A stretch of 64,000 bases of DNA from contig NZ_CP021425.1 in the NCBI RefSeq assembly GCF_002162375.1, forward strand, positions 558,001 through 622,000. Direction: 5' to 3'. The DNA is from Oleiphilus messinensis. Its GTDB lineage: Bacteria > Pseudomonadota > Gammaproteobacteria > Pseudomonadales > Oleiphilaceae. The notes under the pieces are model-generated. The model saw only the letters and a program-made list of their open reading frames with translations, searched no databases and was not told the DNA's origin. A program made the position numbers and the translations under genes. Shown piece by piece: positions 44,208-53,192 of this stretch; within the stretch, counting starts at the first letter, position 1; each line of letters begins with the position of its first letter.

Positions 44208-45263
44208 TCATCCGTTGATGACGTTTTGATGGAGGGGCGTTGACGGGGCTTCTCCGTGGTCGGACTGGCAGGCAAACATTGCCAGTGTTGTATCCAGCAT
44301 CCGGTTGGCGAAGGCCCATTCGTTGTCATACCACGCCATCAGTTTAATTTGAGAGCCGCAAACTTTGGTGTGATTTGCATCAAACACGCTGGAAAACGCG
44401 TTATGGCGAAAGTCCGCAGAAACCAGCGGCAATTCATTGTAATCCAGCACGGGGGATGCCGCTGCGGCGTTTTTCAAAATCAGGTTGATGGATTCTGCAC
44501 TGGCGGCGGTGTGCGGCACAAAGCTGAAATCGACCAATGAAACATTAATCGTGGGAACGCGAACAGCCATGCCATCCAGCTTGCCAGCAAGTTCCGGGAT
44601 CACTAAACCGATCGCTGCAGCGGCACCGGTTTTGGTCGGAATCATGGATTGCGTCGCGGAGCGCGCCCGGTAAGGGTCTGAGTGATAAACGTCGGTGAGC
44701 TTCTGGTCATTTGTATAGGCGTGAATGGTGGTCATCAATCCGCTTTCTATGCCAACGCTTTGGTGTAGTGCCTGAACGACAGGTGCCAGGCAGTTTGTCG
44801 TGCAAGAGGCATTGGACACCAAGGTCATCTCGGGGGTCAGCGTGTGATCATTGACTCCGTAGACAATGGTGGCATCAACGTTTTTTGCGGGGGCGGAAAT
44901 AAGTACCTTACGCGCACCTGCGGTGAGGTGGGCGTTGGCCTCTTGTCCGTCAGTAAACAGGCCGGTGCATTCCAGAACGACGTCGATGTCGAGTGCCTGC
45001 CAGGGTAGTTTGGCGGGGTCTCGCTCAGCCAGCACAGTGATATTGTCATTCTGGATAGTGATTTGGTTATTGCTGTGGCTGACATCAGCCTGAAAGATCC
45101 CGTGTGCAGTATCAAACTTGAGCAAGTGGGCGTTGATTTGGGCATCCCCCAGATCATTGATCGCTACGATTGTGATTTTGTCCTGATATCCGTTTTCGTA
45201 CAGTGCCCGGACAATATTGCGTCCAATGCGTCCAAATCCGTTGATGGCGACGCGCAGTGTCAT
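44208..45263 (-). CDS. gap: Type I glyceraldehyde-3-phosphate dehydrogenase
   Basis: A 351-residue GAPDH. The N-terminal NAD-binding motif is [10 protein letters not shown] and the catalytic Cys lies in [24 protein letters not shown] and [12 protein letters not shown] are conserved. An erythrose-4-phosphate dehydrogenase role cannot be excluded, but the neighbours (pyk, edd) favour lower glycolysis. It is divergent from edd across a 386-base region containing a HexR-like palindrome. Confidence 0.9.
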   Translation of the reverse strand: MTLRVAINGFGRIGRNIVRALYENGYQDKITIVAINDLGDAQINAHLLKFDTAHGIFQADVSHSNNQITIQNDNITVLAERDPAKLPWQALDIDVVLECTGLFTDGQEANAHLTAGARKVLISAPAKNVDATIVYGVNDHTLTPEMTLVSNASCTTNCLAPVVQALHQSVGIESGLMTTIHAYTNDQKLTDVYHSDPYRARSATQSMIPTKTGAAAAIGLVIPELAGKLDGMAVRVPTINVSLVDFSFVPHTAASAESINLILKNAAAASPVLDYNELPLVSADFRHNAFSSVFDANHTKVCGSQIKLMAWYDNEWAFANRMLDTTLAMFACQSDHGEAPSTPLHQNVING

Positions 45264-45649
45264 GACGTTTCTCCTGTCAATCTTTCATCGGTAGTTTGTT
45301 ATTTGGGTAACCCCAAAGTTCGCGTTGCTCGATCATTTTTGTAGTTTATGTAGTAAATTTACCACATCGTGTGTCAAAATAAACGGATTGAAGTCAAAAA
45401 TATCGAACATCGTAGGAAAAAAACGAAAAATGTAGGTGTGCTAAGCGTTAAAAAGTTGTTAATCGAATGTAAACGAACAAAATCGAGCAGTTAATCTTAT
45501 CAGTATTTATCGGTTTAATTTGGCTGATTTTTCAATTCTGGATGTTGTGTCGCAGTTTGGTGAGCGTATCGTCCTGCGGCATGATTCCTGCTTCGATCCG
45601 GATATTCAACGGCACGTATTCGGCAGGGACAATTTAAGGAGAGCGTACA
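45264..45649. other. Divergent promoter region between gap and edd
   Basis: No gene is visible in these 386 bases. The middle part (45330-45520) is AT-rich and includes the palindrome listed separately. The end carries AAGGAGAG just before the edd start. Confidence 0.6.
45349..45366. promoter_or_regulatory. HexR-like palindrome controlling gap and edd
   Basis: TGTAGTAAATTTACCACA is an 18-base near-perfect inverted repeat, with one mismatched pair. It resembles the HexR site of other gammaproteobacteria (TGTAATWWWATTACA), agreeing at about 12 of 15 positions by my alignment. HexR represses gap, edd and pyk genes in those bacteria. It lies about 85 bases before gap, so the placement fits. No hexR gene is in the window. 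Confidence 0.55.
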
Positions 45650-47473
45650 ATGCATAACACGGTTCTAGAGGTCACTCAGCGTATCGTCGAGCGCAGCCGC
45701 AATTCGCGGGATGGCTATGTGACTCGAATGCAGAACCTCGCGGATGTGGGCGTGCAACGACAGCGCCTTTCCTGTGGCAACCTGGCCCACGGTTTTGCGG
45801 CCTGCCATGATTCAGACAAGCAGACATTGCGCTTGATGCAGCAGGCAAATATCGCAATCGTTTCGGCCTACAATGACATGTTGTCTGCCCATCAGCCTTA
45901 TCAGCATTATCCCGAGCGATTGAAAAAAGCGGTGCGCGCGATGGGGTCAGTGGCACAATTTGCCGGTGGTGTCCCGGCAATGTGTGATGGCGTAACCCAG
46001 GGGCAGGACGGCATGGAGTTGAGTTTATTCAGCCGTGATACCATTGCCATGAGCACCGCCATCGCGCTTTCGCACAACATGTTCGATGGTGCGTTGTGCC
46101 TTGGGATTTGCGATAAAATTGTACCGGGGCTCATGATCGGTGCCCTGTCCTTCGGGCATTTACCCTTTGTTTTCGTCCCCGCCGGTCCAATGCTTTCCGG
46201 AATTGCCAATAAAGAGAAAGCCCGGGTCCGACAACTGTTCGCGGAGGGCAAAGCAACCCGTGAAGAATTACTGTCGGTCGAGAGTGCCTCCTATCATAGT
46301 CCGGGTACCTGTACGTTTTACGGGACGGCCAACAGCAATCAAATGTTGATTGAGGTCATGGGCCTGCAGTTACCCGGCTCCGCTTTTGTTAATCCTGAAG
46401 TCAGCTTGCGGGATACATTAACAGACGTTGCCGCAGAGCGTGTCGTGAAAATGACCCGTGCCTATGACGGTTATATGCCCCTTTATAAAATCGTGGATGA
46501 AAAGTCGATTGTTAACGCTTTGGTTGCCTTGCTGGCAACCGGTGGATCGACCAATCACACCATGCACTGGGTTGCGATTGCCCGGGCAGCGGGCATTCAG
46601 ATCAACTGGGATGACTTCGATGCACTGTCAAAAGTGACGCCATTACTTACTCGCATCTATCCGAATGGTGAAGCCGATATCAACCATTTTCAGGCGGCAG
46701 GCGGCACAGCATTCCTGATCCGCGAATTGTTACAAGGCGGTCTGTTACACCCCGATGTGAATACCGTAATGGGGCCAGGTTTACAGCACTACACCCAGGA
46801 GCCTTTTCAGGGCTACGACAACCTCACCTGGAAACCCGGGCCGACTGTTTCGGGTGACACCAGCGTATTACGACCGGTTTCAGAACCGTTCCATCCGGAA
46901 GGTGGGTTGAAGGTGGTGAGCGGTAATTTAGGGCGTGGCATTGCAAAAATCTCCGCCGTTCAGAAAGCCCATCGAGTGGTGGAAGCGCCAGCCGTGGTGT
47001 TGCATGATCAGCATGACTTGCAAGAATTGTTCGAATCCGGACAGCTGGATCGCGATTGCGTGGTCGTCGTCCGCTTTCAGGGCCCGGCCGCAATCGGCAT
47101 GCCGGAACTCCACAAACTTACCCCCTACCTCGGCGTACTGCAAGACCGTGGCTTCAAAGTCGCACTCGTCACCGACGGACGTATGTCCGGTGCCTCGGGT
47201 AAAGTATTAGCCGCCATCCACGTCTACCCAGAAGCCGCAAAAGGCGGCCCCTTGGCAAAAGTAAAAGACGGCGACCTGATCCGGGTCGACGGCGAAAAAG
47301 GCGAACTCAGCCTCCAGGTCGATACCGAAGAATGGCAAAACCGGGAACCCGCCGAATTCGACCGCACCCACCACCACACCGGCATGGGCCGCGAACTCTT
47401 CAGCACCTTCCGCCAAACCGTCGGAGACCCTGAGTCTGGGGCGGCTGTGTTTTTGAGTGGATCGGACTTGTGA
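45650..47473 (+). CDS. edd: 6-phosphogluconate dehydratase
   Basis: A 607-residue IlvD/Edd-family iron-sulfur dehydratase that makes 2-keto-3-deoxy-6-phosphogluconate in the Entner-Doudoroff pathway. Cluster-ligand cysteines are in [17 protein letters not shown] and the [10 protein letters not shown] region, and the C-terminal [12 protein letters not shown] is present. The start follows AAGGAGAG. It is the last core gene before the accessory region. The codon use of its final ~300 bases is noticeably C-rich compared with its start. Confidence 0.93.
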   Translation: MHNTVLEVTQRIVERSRNSRDGYVTRMQNLADVGVQRQRLSCGNLAHGFAACHDSDKQTLRLMQQANIAIVSAYNDMLSAHQPYQHYPERLKKAVRAMGSVAQFAGGVPAMCDGVTQGQDGMELSLFSRDTIAMSTAIALSHNMFDGALCLGICDKIVPGLMIGALSFGHLPFVFVPAGPMLSGIANKEKARVRQLFAEGKATREELLSVESASYHSPGTCTFYGTANSNQMLIEVMGLQLPGSAFVNPEVSLRDTLTDVAAERVVKMTRAYDGYMPLYKIVDEKSIVNALVALLATGGSTNHTMHWVAIARAAGIQINWDDFDALSKVTPLLTRIYPNGEADINHFQAAGGTAFLIRELLQGGLLHPDVNTVMGPGLQHYTQEPFQGYDNLTWKPGPTVSGDTSVLRPVSEPFHPEGGLKVVSGNLGRGIAKISAVQKAHRVVEAPAVVLHDQHDLQELFESGQLDRDCVVVVRFQGPAAIGMPELHKLTPYLGVLQDRGFKVALVTDGRMSGASGKVLAAIHVYPEAAKGGPLAKVKDGDLIRVDGEKGELSLQVDTEEWQNREPAEFDRTHHHTGMGRELFSTFRQTVGDPESGAAVFLSGSDL

Positions 47474-47566
47474 TTTTTCGGGGTGATAGCTTAGATTCAA
47501 ACTGGCCTTGCAGGCGAACTTCAGTGTATGGAGTGATTGATAGGGGATAATTTAACGGATTAGTTT

Positions 47567-47728
47567 TTATTCAGCTAGCGTCAGTTGGCCAAATTTGCTT
47601 TCTTTGGCCCTCTTGAGCTTCTTTTCAATGGCCGCCACGGCTTCGCCTGTTTCTATCGCGCTAGAGCTGGCGACCGCTCTTAGAATTCGTGCTTTATCGA
47701 TTTTTTTTGGTATTTGCCTGGGCGTCAT
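47567..47728 (-). CDS. Small basic protein of 53 residues
   Basis: An ATG preceded by AGAGG opens a 53-codon frame ending in TAA. The product is Lys/Arg/Ala-rich (starting MTPRQIPKKIDKARILRAV) with an amphipathic helix near 20-45. I know no family for it. It stands alone at the border between edd and the cassette-like region, and could be a chance frame. Confidence 0.4.
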   Translation of the reverse strand: MTPRQIPKKIDKARILRAVASSSAIETGEAVAAIEKKLKRAKESKFGQLTLAE

Positions 47729-47891
47729 AACATAACCTCTTTGCAATAATTGAGAATATAGCAGTTTAAGAAGACGAGAACTAACATTCTTAAGCTCTGT
47801 GTAAAAGCACAGTTGTAATTGGGGGGAGGTGTTTTTGTAAGCACTCTGTCTATGTAGAACCTGAAAAGTTATGGGAAATTTCTCCCGTTAA

Positions 47892-48139
47892 AAAAGTTTA
47901 AGTGAATGATAAATAAGCAAAATAAAAACGAATTCTTTACTTACATAGACAAAATGCCTGTCTATGTATGCCGGAATGCTCCCTTTTCCTCCAGCAAAAA
48001 GCTGATAGACTCATAGTTAATGTTAGGAGTTAATGTTAGGTACAGCCACTGTTGATCACGGTTACAAGCGTGATAGAAACGAGAAATCGGGTGGGCTGGA
48101 AGTTATTTACGAAGCACATAAGGTAACAAGCTGTTAAGC
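47892..48139 (+). repeat. Long repeat B, copy 1 (upstream of ankyrin gene)
   Basis: About 240 bases sharing most of their sequence with 50755-50988, and the second half with 54482-54615. It contains a 10-base stem TACATAGACA/TGTCTATGTA (47942-47968), a duplicated GTTAATGTTAGG, and it ends with GTTAAGC, which fits the integron core GTTRRRY. The next gene starts 13 bases later. All three copies stand directly before a gene. Confidence 0.75.
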
Positions 48140-48152
48140 AATAGGAGAGTTC

Positions 48153-48701
48153 GTGGGCAAGAGAGAATTACTGCACGCGGTTAAGAGTCGAAACCAGCAA
48201 GTAGTTAAAGAAATTATTATGGAAGATAACTCTTTGCTCTATGAGCCTATTATCGGTAAAAGCTTGCTAAATTATGCTGCCGAATATGGTGATATTTCAA
48301 TATCTGAGTTGGTCGTTGAGTTTGGTCTGTCCGTAAATTTTTGTGAGGGATGCGAGCCCCCTTTATATACGGCGGTAAATAAAGCGGATATGGCTATGGT
48401 AGAGTGGCTTTTATCAAAAGGAGCCGACCCAAATATAAAGAGTGGAACCAAGCCACTTATCTATAGCGCAATTTACGCTGGAAACCCTGAAATAGTTAAG
48501 CTTTTGGTTGCTAAAAATATTGATGTTCTTTCCTCGTGGGAAAGGTTTCCTACGCCCTTAAGATATGCCTGTGAAATTAATGTTTGGCCCAAGGAGGTGA
48601 TTGAGGAAATCGGCTTGGCCATGGGCTATGAGCGAGAAGAGATTCAGGAAATGATTTCTGTATCTATGACGTGGTCTAATAGATTTGTACACACCAGTTA
48701 A
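48153..48701 (+). CDS. Ankyrin-repeat protein, 3' end replaced by an IS
   Basis: A 182-residue protein with about four ankyrin repeats (for example LLNYAAEYGDISISELVVEFG, shown split, and TPLRYACEINVWPKEVIEEIG in part). It starts with GTG after AGGAGAG. The last codons (VHTS and stop) come from the IS3-family element inserted at 48686. Removing the IS and one 3-base target copy restores a frame that continues about 12 codons to a TAG at 49948-49950. The protein is therefore slightly altered, not destroyed. It lies in the same unit as a SUKH-family gene; ankyrin and SUKH proteins are often immunity factors. Confidence 0.78.
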   Translation: MGKRELLHAVKSRNQQVVKEIIMEDNSLLYEPIIGKSLLNYAAEYGDISISELVVEFGLSVNFCEGCEPPLYTAVNKADMAMVEWLLSKGADPNIKSGTKPLIYSAIYAGNPEIVKLLVAKNIDVLSSWERFPTPLRYACEINVWPKEVIEEIGLAMGYEREEIQEMISVSMTWSNRFVHTS

Positions 48702-48729
48702 GAGATAATCCTCAAAACTGGAGTGAAAA

Positions 48730-49023
48730 ATGGCTGTAAGAAAGAAGTACTCAAAAGAATTTAAATTAGATGCGATTAGCTTGGTAATAGATCAAGGCTA
48801 TTCGAAGGCAGAAGCGGCAAGAAATCTTGGCATTAATCCAAATGTGCTTGGACGTTGGATTAAAGAGCATGAAAATGATGACGGTCATGCGTTTCGTGGA
48901 AATGGAAAACTGACGCCTGAGCAGGAAGAGCTTCGTCGTTTGCGAGAAGAAAACAAACGACTAAAGATGGAGCGCGATATATTAAAAAAAGCGGCCACCT
49001 TTTTTGCCACGGAAGCAAAGTAA
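48730..49023 (+). CDS. IS3-family transposase OrfA (HTH)
   Basis: A 97-residue OrfA with an N-terminal helix-turn-helix (about 10-45) and a C-terminal leucine-zipper-like coil ([20 protein letters not shown]). Near its end the run of seven A followed by G (48984-48991) is a typical -1 slippage site. Slippage there joins OrfA to OrfB, whose frame is open from this point. Confidence 0.9.
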   Translation: MAVRKKYSKEFKLDAISLVIDQGYSKAEAARNLGINPNVLGRWIKEHENDDGHAFRGNGKLTPEQEELRRLREENKRLKMERDILKKAATFFATEAK

Positions 49024-49052
49024 AATACGCTTTCATCACCCAGCATAAAAAG

Positions 49053-49898
49053 GTGTGGCCCGTTGGCATTATGTGCCAGCAATTGGGTGTAACGCGCTCA
49101 GGCTATTACAGCTATTTACAGCGTCAAGACAATAAACCTGATGATCCGACTCATTCGGAGATGATTGAGTGGATACAAGATATAGCCAAATCAAGTGATG
49201 ATACCTATGGCTATCGCAGGATGAAAACAGCATTAAATGTTTTGGGTTACCCGGTTGGCCGGAACAAAACCAGAAAACTGATGAAAGAAGCGGGAATAAA
49301 AGTCAAACACAAGAAGAAATACAAAGTAACGACAAACAGCAACCATAAGCAGCCGGTTTTCGATAATCTTCTCGATCGTGAGTTTGCTGTTGAGCAGCCT
49401 GACCAGGTCTATGCGTCCGATATCACATACGTCTGGACACAGGAAGGTTGGTTGTATTTAGCGGTAGTGATAGATCTTTACTCTAGAAAAGTAGTTGGAT
49501 GGAATATGAGCTCACGCATGAAAGCGCAAATGGTTTGTGATGCGCTCAAAATGGCAGTTTGGCAGCGTCGCCCTGAAGCTGGGCTAATACACCACTCTGA
49601 TCGCGGCTCACAGTATGCCAGCAGGGATTTTAGAAAACTTCTTAAACTACATGGTTTTAAAGGCAGCATGAGTAAGAAGGGTGACTGCTGGGATAATGCC
49701 GTCGTTGAAAGTTTCTTTGGCACTTTAAAGCAGGAGCGAGTTCAGTGGAAAAGCTATCAAACAAGAGCTGAAGCTCAGCGGGACATCCTGGAATATATTT
49801 CTGTGTTTTATAACAATGAGCGGCTGCATTCGTACCTCGATTACAGAAGTCCGGTACAGTTTGAAAAAGAAATGGTTGAATTAAGAAAAGTAGCTTAA
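49053..49898 (+). CDS. IS3-family transposase OrfB (DDE integrase domain)
   Basis: A 281-residue integrase-like protein counted from GTG at 49053, but more likely made as an OrfAB fusion by -1 frameshift near 48990. The HTH_21 segment ([14 protein letters not shown]) precedes the rve domain. Its DDE residues lie in [20 protein letters not shown] and [12 protein letters not shown]. The frame is intact, so the IS may be active. Confidence 0.92.
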   Translation: MWPVGIMCQQLGVTRSGYYSYLQRQDNKPDDPTHSEMIEWIQDIAKSSDDTYGYRRMKTALNVLGYPVGRNKTRKLMKEAGIKVKHKKKYKVTTNSNHKQPVFDNLLDREFAVEQPDQVYASDITYVWTQEGWLYLAVVIDLYSRKVVGWNMSSRMKAQMVCDALKMAVWQRRPEAGLIHHSDRGSQYASRDFRKLLKLHGFKGSMSKKGDCWDNAVVESFFGTLKQERVQWKSYQTRAEAQRDILEYISVFYNNERLHSYLDYRSPVQFEKEMVELRKVA

Positions 49899-49958
49899 CT
49901 GGGTTGTACAATTTTGCTTGACCACGTCACTAATTCTTCGAAGGAGGTAGGTGACGCA

Positions 49959-50330
49959 ATGGGTTTTGATGAGGGCGCATTAAAGTCTATCGAAGTGAAA
50001 TTAAAAATTGAAATTCCGCCAGTCTACAGAAGATTCCTTCTTGATTTTCCGGGTTCTTTAGTAACCGGAAAAGAAACTGGTGTTTTCTACTCCGTAGATC
50101 AAATTGTACGCTCAACTGAAGCATCCAGAAGCTACCAAGAACCCGATTGGCCGCAACCATTCCCTCTCAACCTTTTGGCTGTTGGTTGGAATGGTGGTGG
50201 CAGTATATATTGTGTTAGGGAAGGTGAGCCCGGTAACATGGTGTATCTCTTTAGTCATGAGCGAGGAGATGTTGATCCAAGTGAAACGTTGACCTTGGAG
50301 ACATTCATTGCGCTTTGGGGATCGGAATAA
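49959..50330 (+). CDS. SMI1/KNR4 (SUKH) family protein
   Basis: A 123-residue protein with the SUKH signature: IPPVYRRFLLDFPGS near the start, LLAVGWNGGGSIYCV, and acidic DVDPSETLTLETFIALWG at the end. The start has a perfect AAGGAGGT. SUKH proteins are commonly immunity proteins against secreted toxins; no toxin gene is visible here. Its stop is 5 bases before an attC-like site. Before the IS3 insertion its start lay only a few bases past the ankyrin stop. Confidence 0.8.
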   Translation: MGFDEGALKSIEVKLKIEIPPVYRRFLLDFPGSLVTGKETGVFYSVDQIVRSTEASRSYQEPDWPQPFPLNLLAVGWNGGGSIYCVREGEPGNMVYLFSHERGDVDPSETLTLETFIALWGSE

Positions 50331-50335
50331 AATAT

Positions 50336-50409
50336 GCTTAACAAACGCAACCAAAATCGCCCCTTCGGGGCTAGGACGCCTTGCGGCGCCCTTGTTGCGA
50401 ACGTTGAGA
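50336..50409 (+). repeat. attC-like recombination site after the SUKH gene
   Basis: GCTTAAC (fits RYYYAAC) at 50336-50342 and GTTGAGA (near GTTRRRY) at 50403-50409 bound 74 bases. The two sides pair: AAC..CGCAAC on the left with GTTGCG..GTT on the right, plus two internal hairpins (CGCCCCTTCGGGGC and GGACGCCTTGCGGCGCC). This is the layout of an integron cassette attC site. Confidence 0.7.
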
Positions 50410-50608
50410 CTATAGAAAAAGGTTGGAAGGATTTTTATTGTCAAAATTGATTGATTTGTGTGCGATAAATAGCGTTTGTTTTTGAAATTTGAAGTACTCA
50501 ACATTGAAAATATCTTCAGATTTCACGTACGTGCGTCACTTGAAAGAGGCGTTAGGGTTTTTCTACAGTCTCGTTAGGCAAAGACAGGTACGTAAATTAG
50601 TATGAAAC

Positions 50609-50700
50609 CGATAACTAAGACACCCATTCTTAAGTTCCAATCGACGGGTTACACAAAATATACCCTCACCCAGCACAGATCGCGCGCAATTGGGGGGGGG
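50609..50700 (+). repeat. Repeat A, copy 1 (RAYT-element end)
   Basis: Begins CGATAACTAAGACACCCATT and continues through a conserved segment to an ATT/G-run. It closely matches 53183-53271 and 55251-55335. In the complete element at 53191 this sequence is the outer end, so this copy is probably a solo end or decayed remnant. Between it and the attC before it, 50545-50575 also contains two GTTAGG motifs. Confidence 0.7.
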
Positions 50701-50754
50701 CGGACTTGTGATCTTTCGCAGGCAAGCCCCATGGCTCCTGCTTTTTCTCGTCAT

Positions 50755-50988
50755 AAAAGTTTAAGTGTATGAGAAATAGACAAAATAAAACCTAAGTTTT
50801 TATATACATAGACAAACAACTGTCTATGTATGCCGGAATGCTCCCTTTTCCTCCAGCAAAAAGCTGATAGACTTATAGTTAATGTTAGGTACTGCCACTC
50901 TTGATCAAGGGTGCAAACGTGATAGAAACAAGAAATCGGGTGGGCTGGAAATTATCTACGAAGCACGTAAGGTAACAAGCTGTTAGCC
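50755..50988 (+). repeat. Long repeat B, copy 2 (upstream of the nuclease-like gene)
   Basis: Second copy of the repeat at 47892, with the same TACATAGACA/TGTCTATGTA stem (50805-50830) and ending with GTTAGCC. The coding region begins 5 bases later. The stem loop differs in length and sequence from copy 1 while the arms are identical, which suggests selection on pairing. Confidence 0.75.
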
Positions 50989-50992
50989 AAAT

Positions 50993-52213
50993 ATGATATC
51001 TATCGAGCATCCTTCAATTCGATCTGCTGTCGCGGATATGGGCTATGGCCTTCTGCCGCTTTATTTCGTTGGATCGAAGAAGTTCGCCCTGATTGTTAAG
51101 ACCACAAAGGAGGCGATTCTGACCGCTCGTTTGAATCAGGAAATGAAACTCTACCTCGTGCCTGATGGCGCAAAGGGGGCGTGCTCATTGGGGTTAATTA
51201 CAGCCTTTTTTGACGATCACGATGAGCCCCTGGTATTGTTCTCACCAATGTACACGGGCGACCAGCTCCAGAGTGATCTTGTTGGAGTGCTTAGCCAAGC
51301 TACCTTCGACGTATTCTTTTTTGATGAAAATCATAGAGAAATGATGGGCGTGCGAGTCCGAGTGAACAATGCCGCACAAGTTCTTACAGCATTACAGCAA
51401 GCACGGTTTAAAAAATTCAAGTTAGAAAGTGTTGGAAAAGATCTTGAAGCGATGGGCGCTTGGTTTGGAAGGCGTTCTGAGCTGGACGACACCGCAGCAT
51501 TTCAATTGCATTTTGAGGAAAAGCTCTATCCCGATGATTTGCTAGTGATAGACACGAATCCAGAAGCCTACGATTTTCACGGGGCGGAGGGGAATCCTGC
51601 GGTCACGAGCCTAGAAAGGCAAGAGCCAGGAGCTTTTCAGGAACGTGACATCGTCGCGTTTTTGAAAAGAGCATTTCCAGCAGATACTATTTTTCTGAAT
51701 CCAGTCCGTATAGATACTGGGAGGGAGTTTTCCGATGTACTGTGTTTGACTGATGAAGTCTTGTTGGTGGTTCAAGCCAAAGACAGCCCAAACACTGAAG
51801 CTATACTCCGTAGGAATATCAATAGGAAAAGGGCCGTGATTAGATCTCACATCGAAAAGGCGACACAACAATTGCGAGGCGCGCTATCGTTTGTAAAAGA
51901 GCTGGATGAGCTCAAGATTAGTACGTCAAGCGGCGATCATTCGCTGAACCTTCGAGGGCGAGCTACTTGCGGTTTGGTTGTGGTTCGCGAGTTGTTTGAC
52001 GATGATTATCACAGCTGTAGTGCGCCAGTATTGGCCGTATCGAGGGACTGTGCATTTCCGTGCGTTCTCACTGATTTTTCGGCGTTGCATATGATGACAA
52101 TGCATTTGAAGTCGCCAGTTCGCATGATGAACGGGCTTTTTCAATTGTATGAGTTTGGAATGGAGAATGGTGAATTCCCGAAGCCTCGCTTCCTTGGCCC
52201 ACCAGCAGGCTAA
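50993..52213 (+). CDS. Unknown 406-residue cassette protein with a PD-(D/E)XK-like motif
   Basis: A 406-residue soluble protein I cannot place in a known family. In the C-terminal half, REFSDVLCLTDEVLLVVQAKDS has D248 and Q261-x-K263 at the spacing of a PD-(D/E)XK nuclease core (D, strand, Q/E-x-K). A helix-rich, Arg/Lys-rich segment follows. The N-terminal 150 residues have mixed alpha/beta character. Its stop codon TAA lies inside the 5' core of an attC-like site, as in integron cassettes. A defence or DNA-processing role is only a guess. Confidence 0.72.
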   Translation: MISIEHPSIRSAVADMGYGLLPLYFVGSKKFALIVKTTKEAILTARLNQEMKLYLVPDGAKGACSLGLITAFFDDHDEPLVLFSPMYTGDQLQSDLVGVLSQATFDVFFFDENHREMMGVRVRVNNAAQVLTALQQARFKKFKLESVGKDLEAMGAWFGRRSELDDTAAFQLHFEEKLYPDDLLVIDTNPEAYDFHGAEGNPAVTSLERQEPGAFQERDIVAFLKRAFPADTIFLNPVRIDTGREFSDVLCLTDEVLLVVQAKDSPNTEAILRRNINRKRAVIRSHIEKATQQLRGALSFVKELDELKISTSSGDHSLNLRGRATCGLVVVRELFDDDYHSCSAPVLAVSRDCAFPCVLTDFSALHMMTMHLKSPVRMMNGLFQLYEFGMENGEFPKPRFLGPPAG

Positions 52214-52285
52214 CAATCGGCTGCACAGCGACCGATTTTCCGTCGCTTCGCGACTCCAAACCGGCGCGTGAGCCGGGCGTTAGGT
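52208..52285 (+). repeat. attC-like recombination site
   Basis: GGCTAAC (52208-52214) and GTTAGGT (52279-52285, exact GTTRRRY) bound 78 bases whose arms fold: CTAAC..CGGCT..GCG..CCG on the left pairs with CGG..CGC..AGCCG..GTTAG on the right, with an unpaired extra base typical of attC. An internal hairpin GTCGCTTCGCGAC forms the tip. It is the clearest attC in the window. Confidence 0.82.
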
Positions 52286-52297
52286 GAGGAAAGATTA

Positions 52298-52903
52298 GTG
52301 AAATTACCTGAGCAAAGCATTATTGATACATTTGAAGCTGGCCGTTCTACAGAAGGTTGGCTTTTTAATGATCTATATATGCTTTACTACGAGCTTGGTT
52401 GTGACAAGCATTTCCTAATCAGGCTGCTAAATAATAAGAATCCATCGGTAGTAAAGGCAGCAAAGCAAATAGAGTCTCAGGAAGCTACGTCGCTATCAAT
52501 TGAAAAAGACCCTAATGTGATAATGCAAAAATTATCTTTGAGTAAAGGGTCCAAGATTTGTCTTAGGGGAGGATACACCGAGAGTTATAGCAAACCATTT
52601 TGGCTTGGTGAGCATGAAGAGTATCAAGCAACTATTATTGATATGATTTCCTTCTCAGAGGAAAAATCGCCAGCACTGGTTGTATGTTTAGACAATGTCA
52701 TAGATCTGAGCGGTCATGATGGGTATAAATATAAAGGTAGGTATTGCCTTTTATGCTGCAATGATTGGTTTTCGCAAAGGACTCTGAGTGTTTACGTACT
52801 AAATGAACCCCCTAATGATATAGCATCATGTTTGGCAGAGCGGCCAAGATCGATTGAAGATCACGCTTCTTGGTACTCTATAAATAGTCACCTAATCGGG
52901 TAG
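52298..52903 (+). CDS. Cassette protein of unknown function
   Basis: A 201-residue protein beginning with GTG at 52298, right after GAGGAAAG and 12 bases past the attC core. This is the normal placement for a gene cassette's gene. It is acidic, has several Cys (CLLCCND near 160) and no motif I recognise. Region 52904-52997 after it is non-coding. Confidence 0.65.
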   Translation: MKLPEQSIIDTFEAGRSTEGWLFNDLYMLYYELGCDKHFLIRLLNNKNPSVVKAAKQIESQEATSLSIEKDPNVIMQKLSLSKGSKICLRGGYTESYSKPFWLGEHEEYQATIIDMISFSEEKSPALVVCLDNVIDLSGHDGYKYKGRYCLLCCNDWFSQRTLSVYVLNEPPNDIASCLAERPRSIEDHASWYSINSHLIG

Positions 52904-52997
52904 CCGTGGGTATCTAGCCCCCAGTCCCCACAACACCCTGATGTAGTCTAATTAAATTGACCATATCATTAGTTCATGCACATGCTGGGTGTACACA

Positions 52998-53065
52998 TTG
53001 CCAAGCAAAGCGACGGCTTTTCCGTTGCGGCTTCGCCTTCACTAAAAAGCCGCGCGTGTTGGCGG
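52998..53065 (+). repeat. Degenerate attC-like site
   Basis: TGCCAAG and GTTGGCG-type ends enclose complementary arms (GCCAA..GCG..CGGCTTTT with AAAAGCCG..CGC..TTGGC) and an inner GTTGCGGCTTCGCC hairpin. The fold is attC-like but the core sequences depart from RYYYAAC/GTTRRRY, so recombination ability is uncertain. Confidence 0.5.
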
Positions 53066-53080
53066 CGTTTGCCCAAAAAA

Positions 53081-53192
53081 CGATAACCAAAACGATAACC
53101 AAGAAACGATAACCAAGAAACGATAACCAAGAAACGATAACCAAACGATAACCAAGACACCCATTCTGAAACGATAACCAAACGATAACCAA
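53081..53192 (+). repeat. Tandem array of CGATAACCAA units
   Basis: Eight copies of CGATAACCAA begin at 53081, 53093, 53107, 53121, 53135, 53146, 53172 and 53183, with spacings of 11-14 and one of 26 bases. The last unit joins the left end of the RAYT element, and a partial copy of that end (GACACCCATTCT) is embedded at about 53156. The same unit precedes the other repeat A copies only once. Confidence 0.8.

Larger units (their letters stand above)
48686..49910 (+). mobile_element. IS3-family insertion sequence, 1225 bp
   Basis: Imperfect terminal inverted repeats TGTACACACCAGTTAAG (48686-48702) and CTTAACTGGGTTGTACA (49894-49910) match at 15 of 17 positions and begin TG / end CA as in IS3. 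The flanking 3-base repeat ATT (48683-48685 and 49911-49913) is the likely target duplication. It contains orfA and orfB in overlapping phase. It inserted near the 3' end of the ankyrin gene. Confidence 0.9.

Noticed and set aside
53081-53192. CRISPR array from the spaced CGATAACCAA repeats
   Set aside because: Units are 10 bases with 1-4 bases between them and no spacers. It is a tandem repeat tied to a RAYT end.
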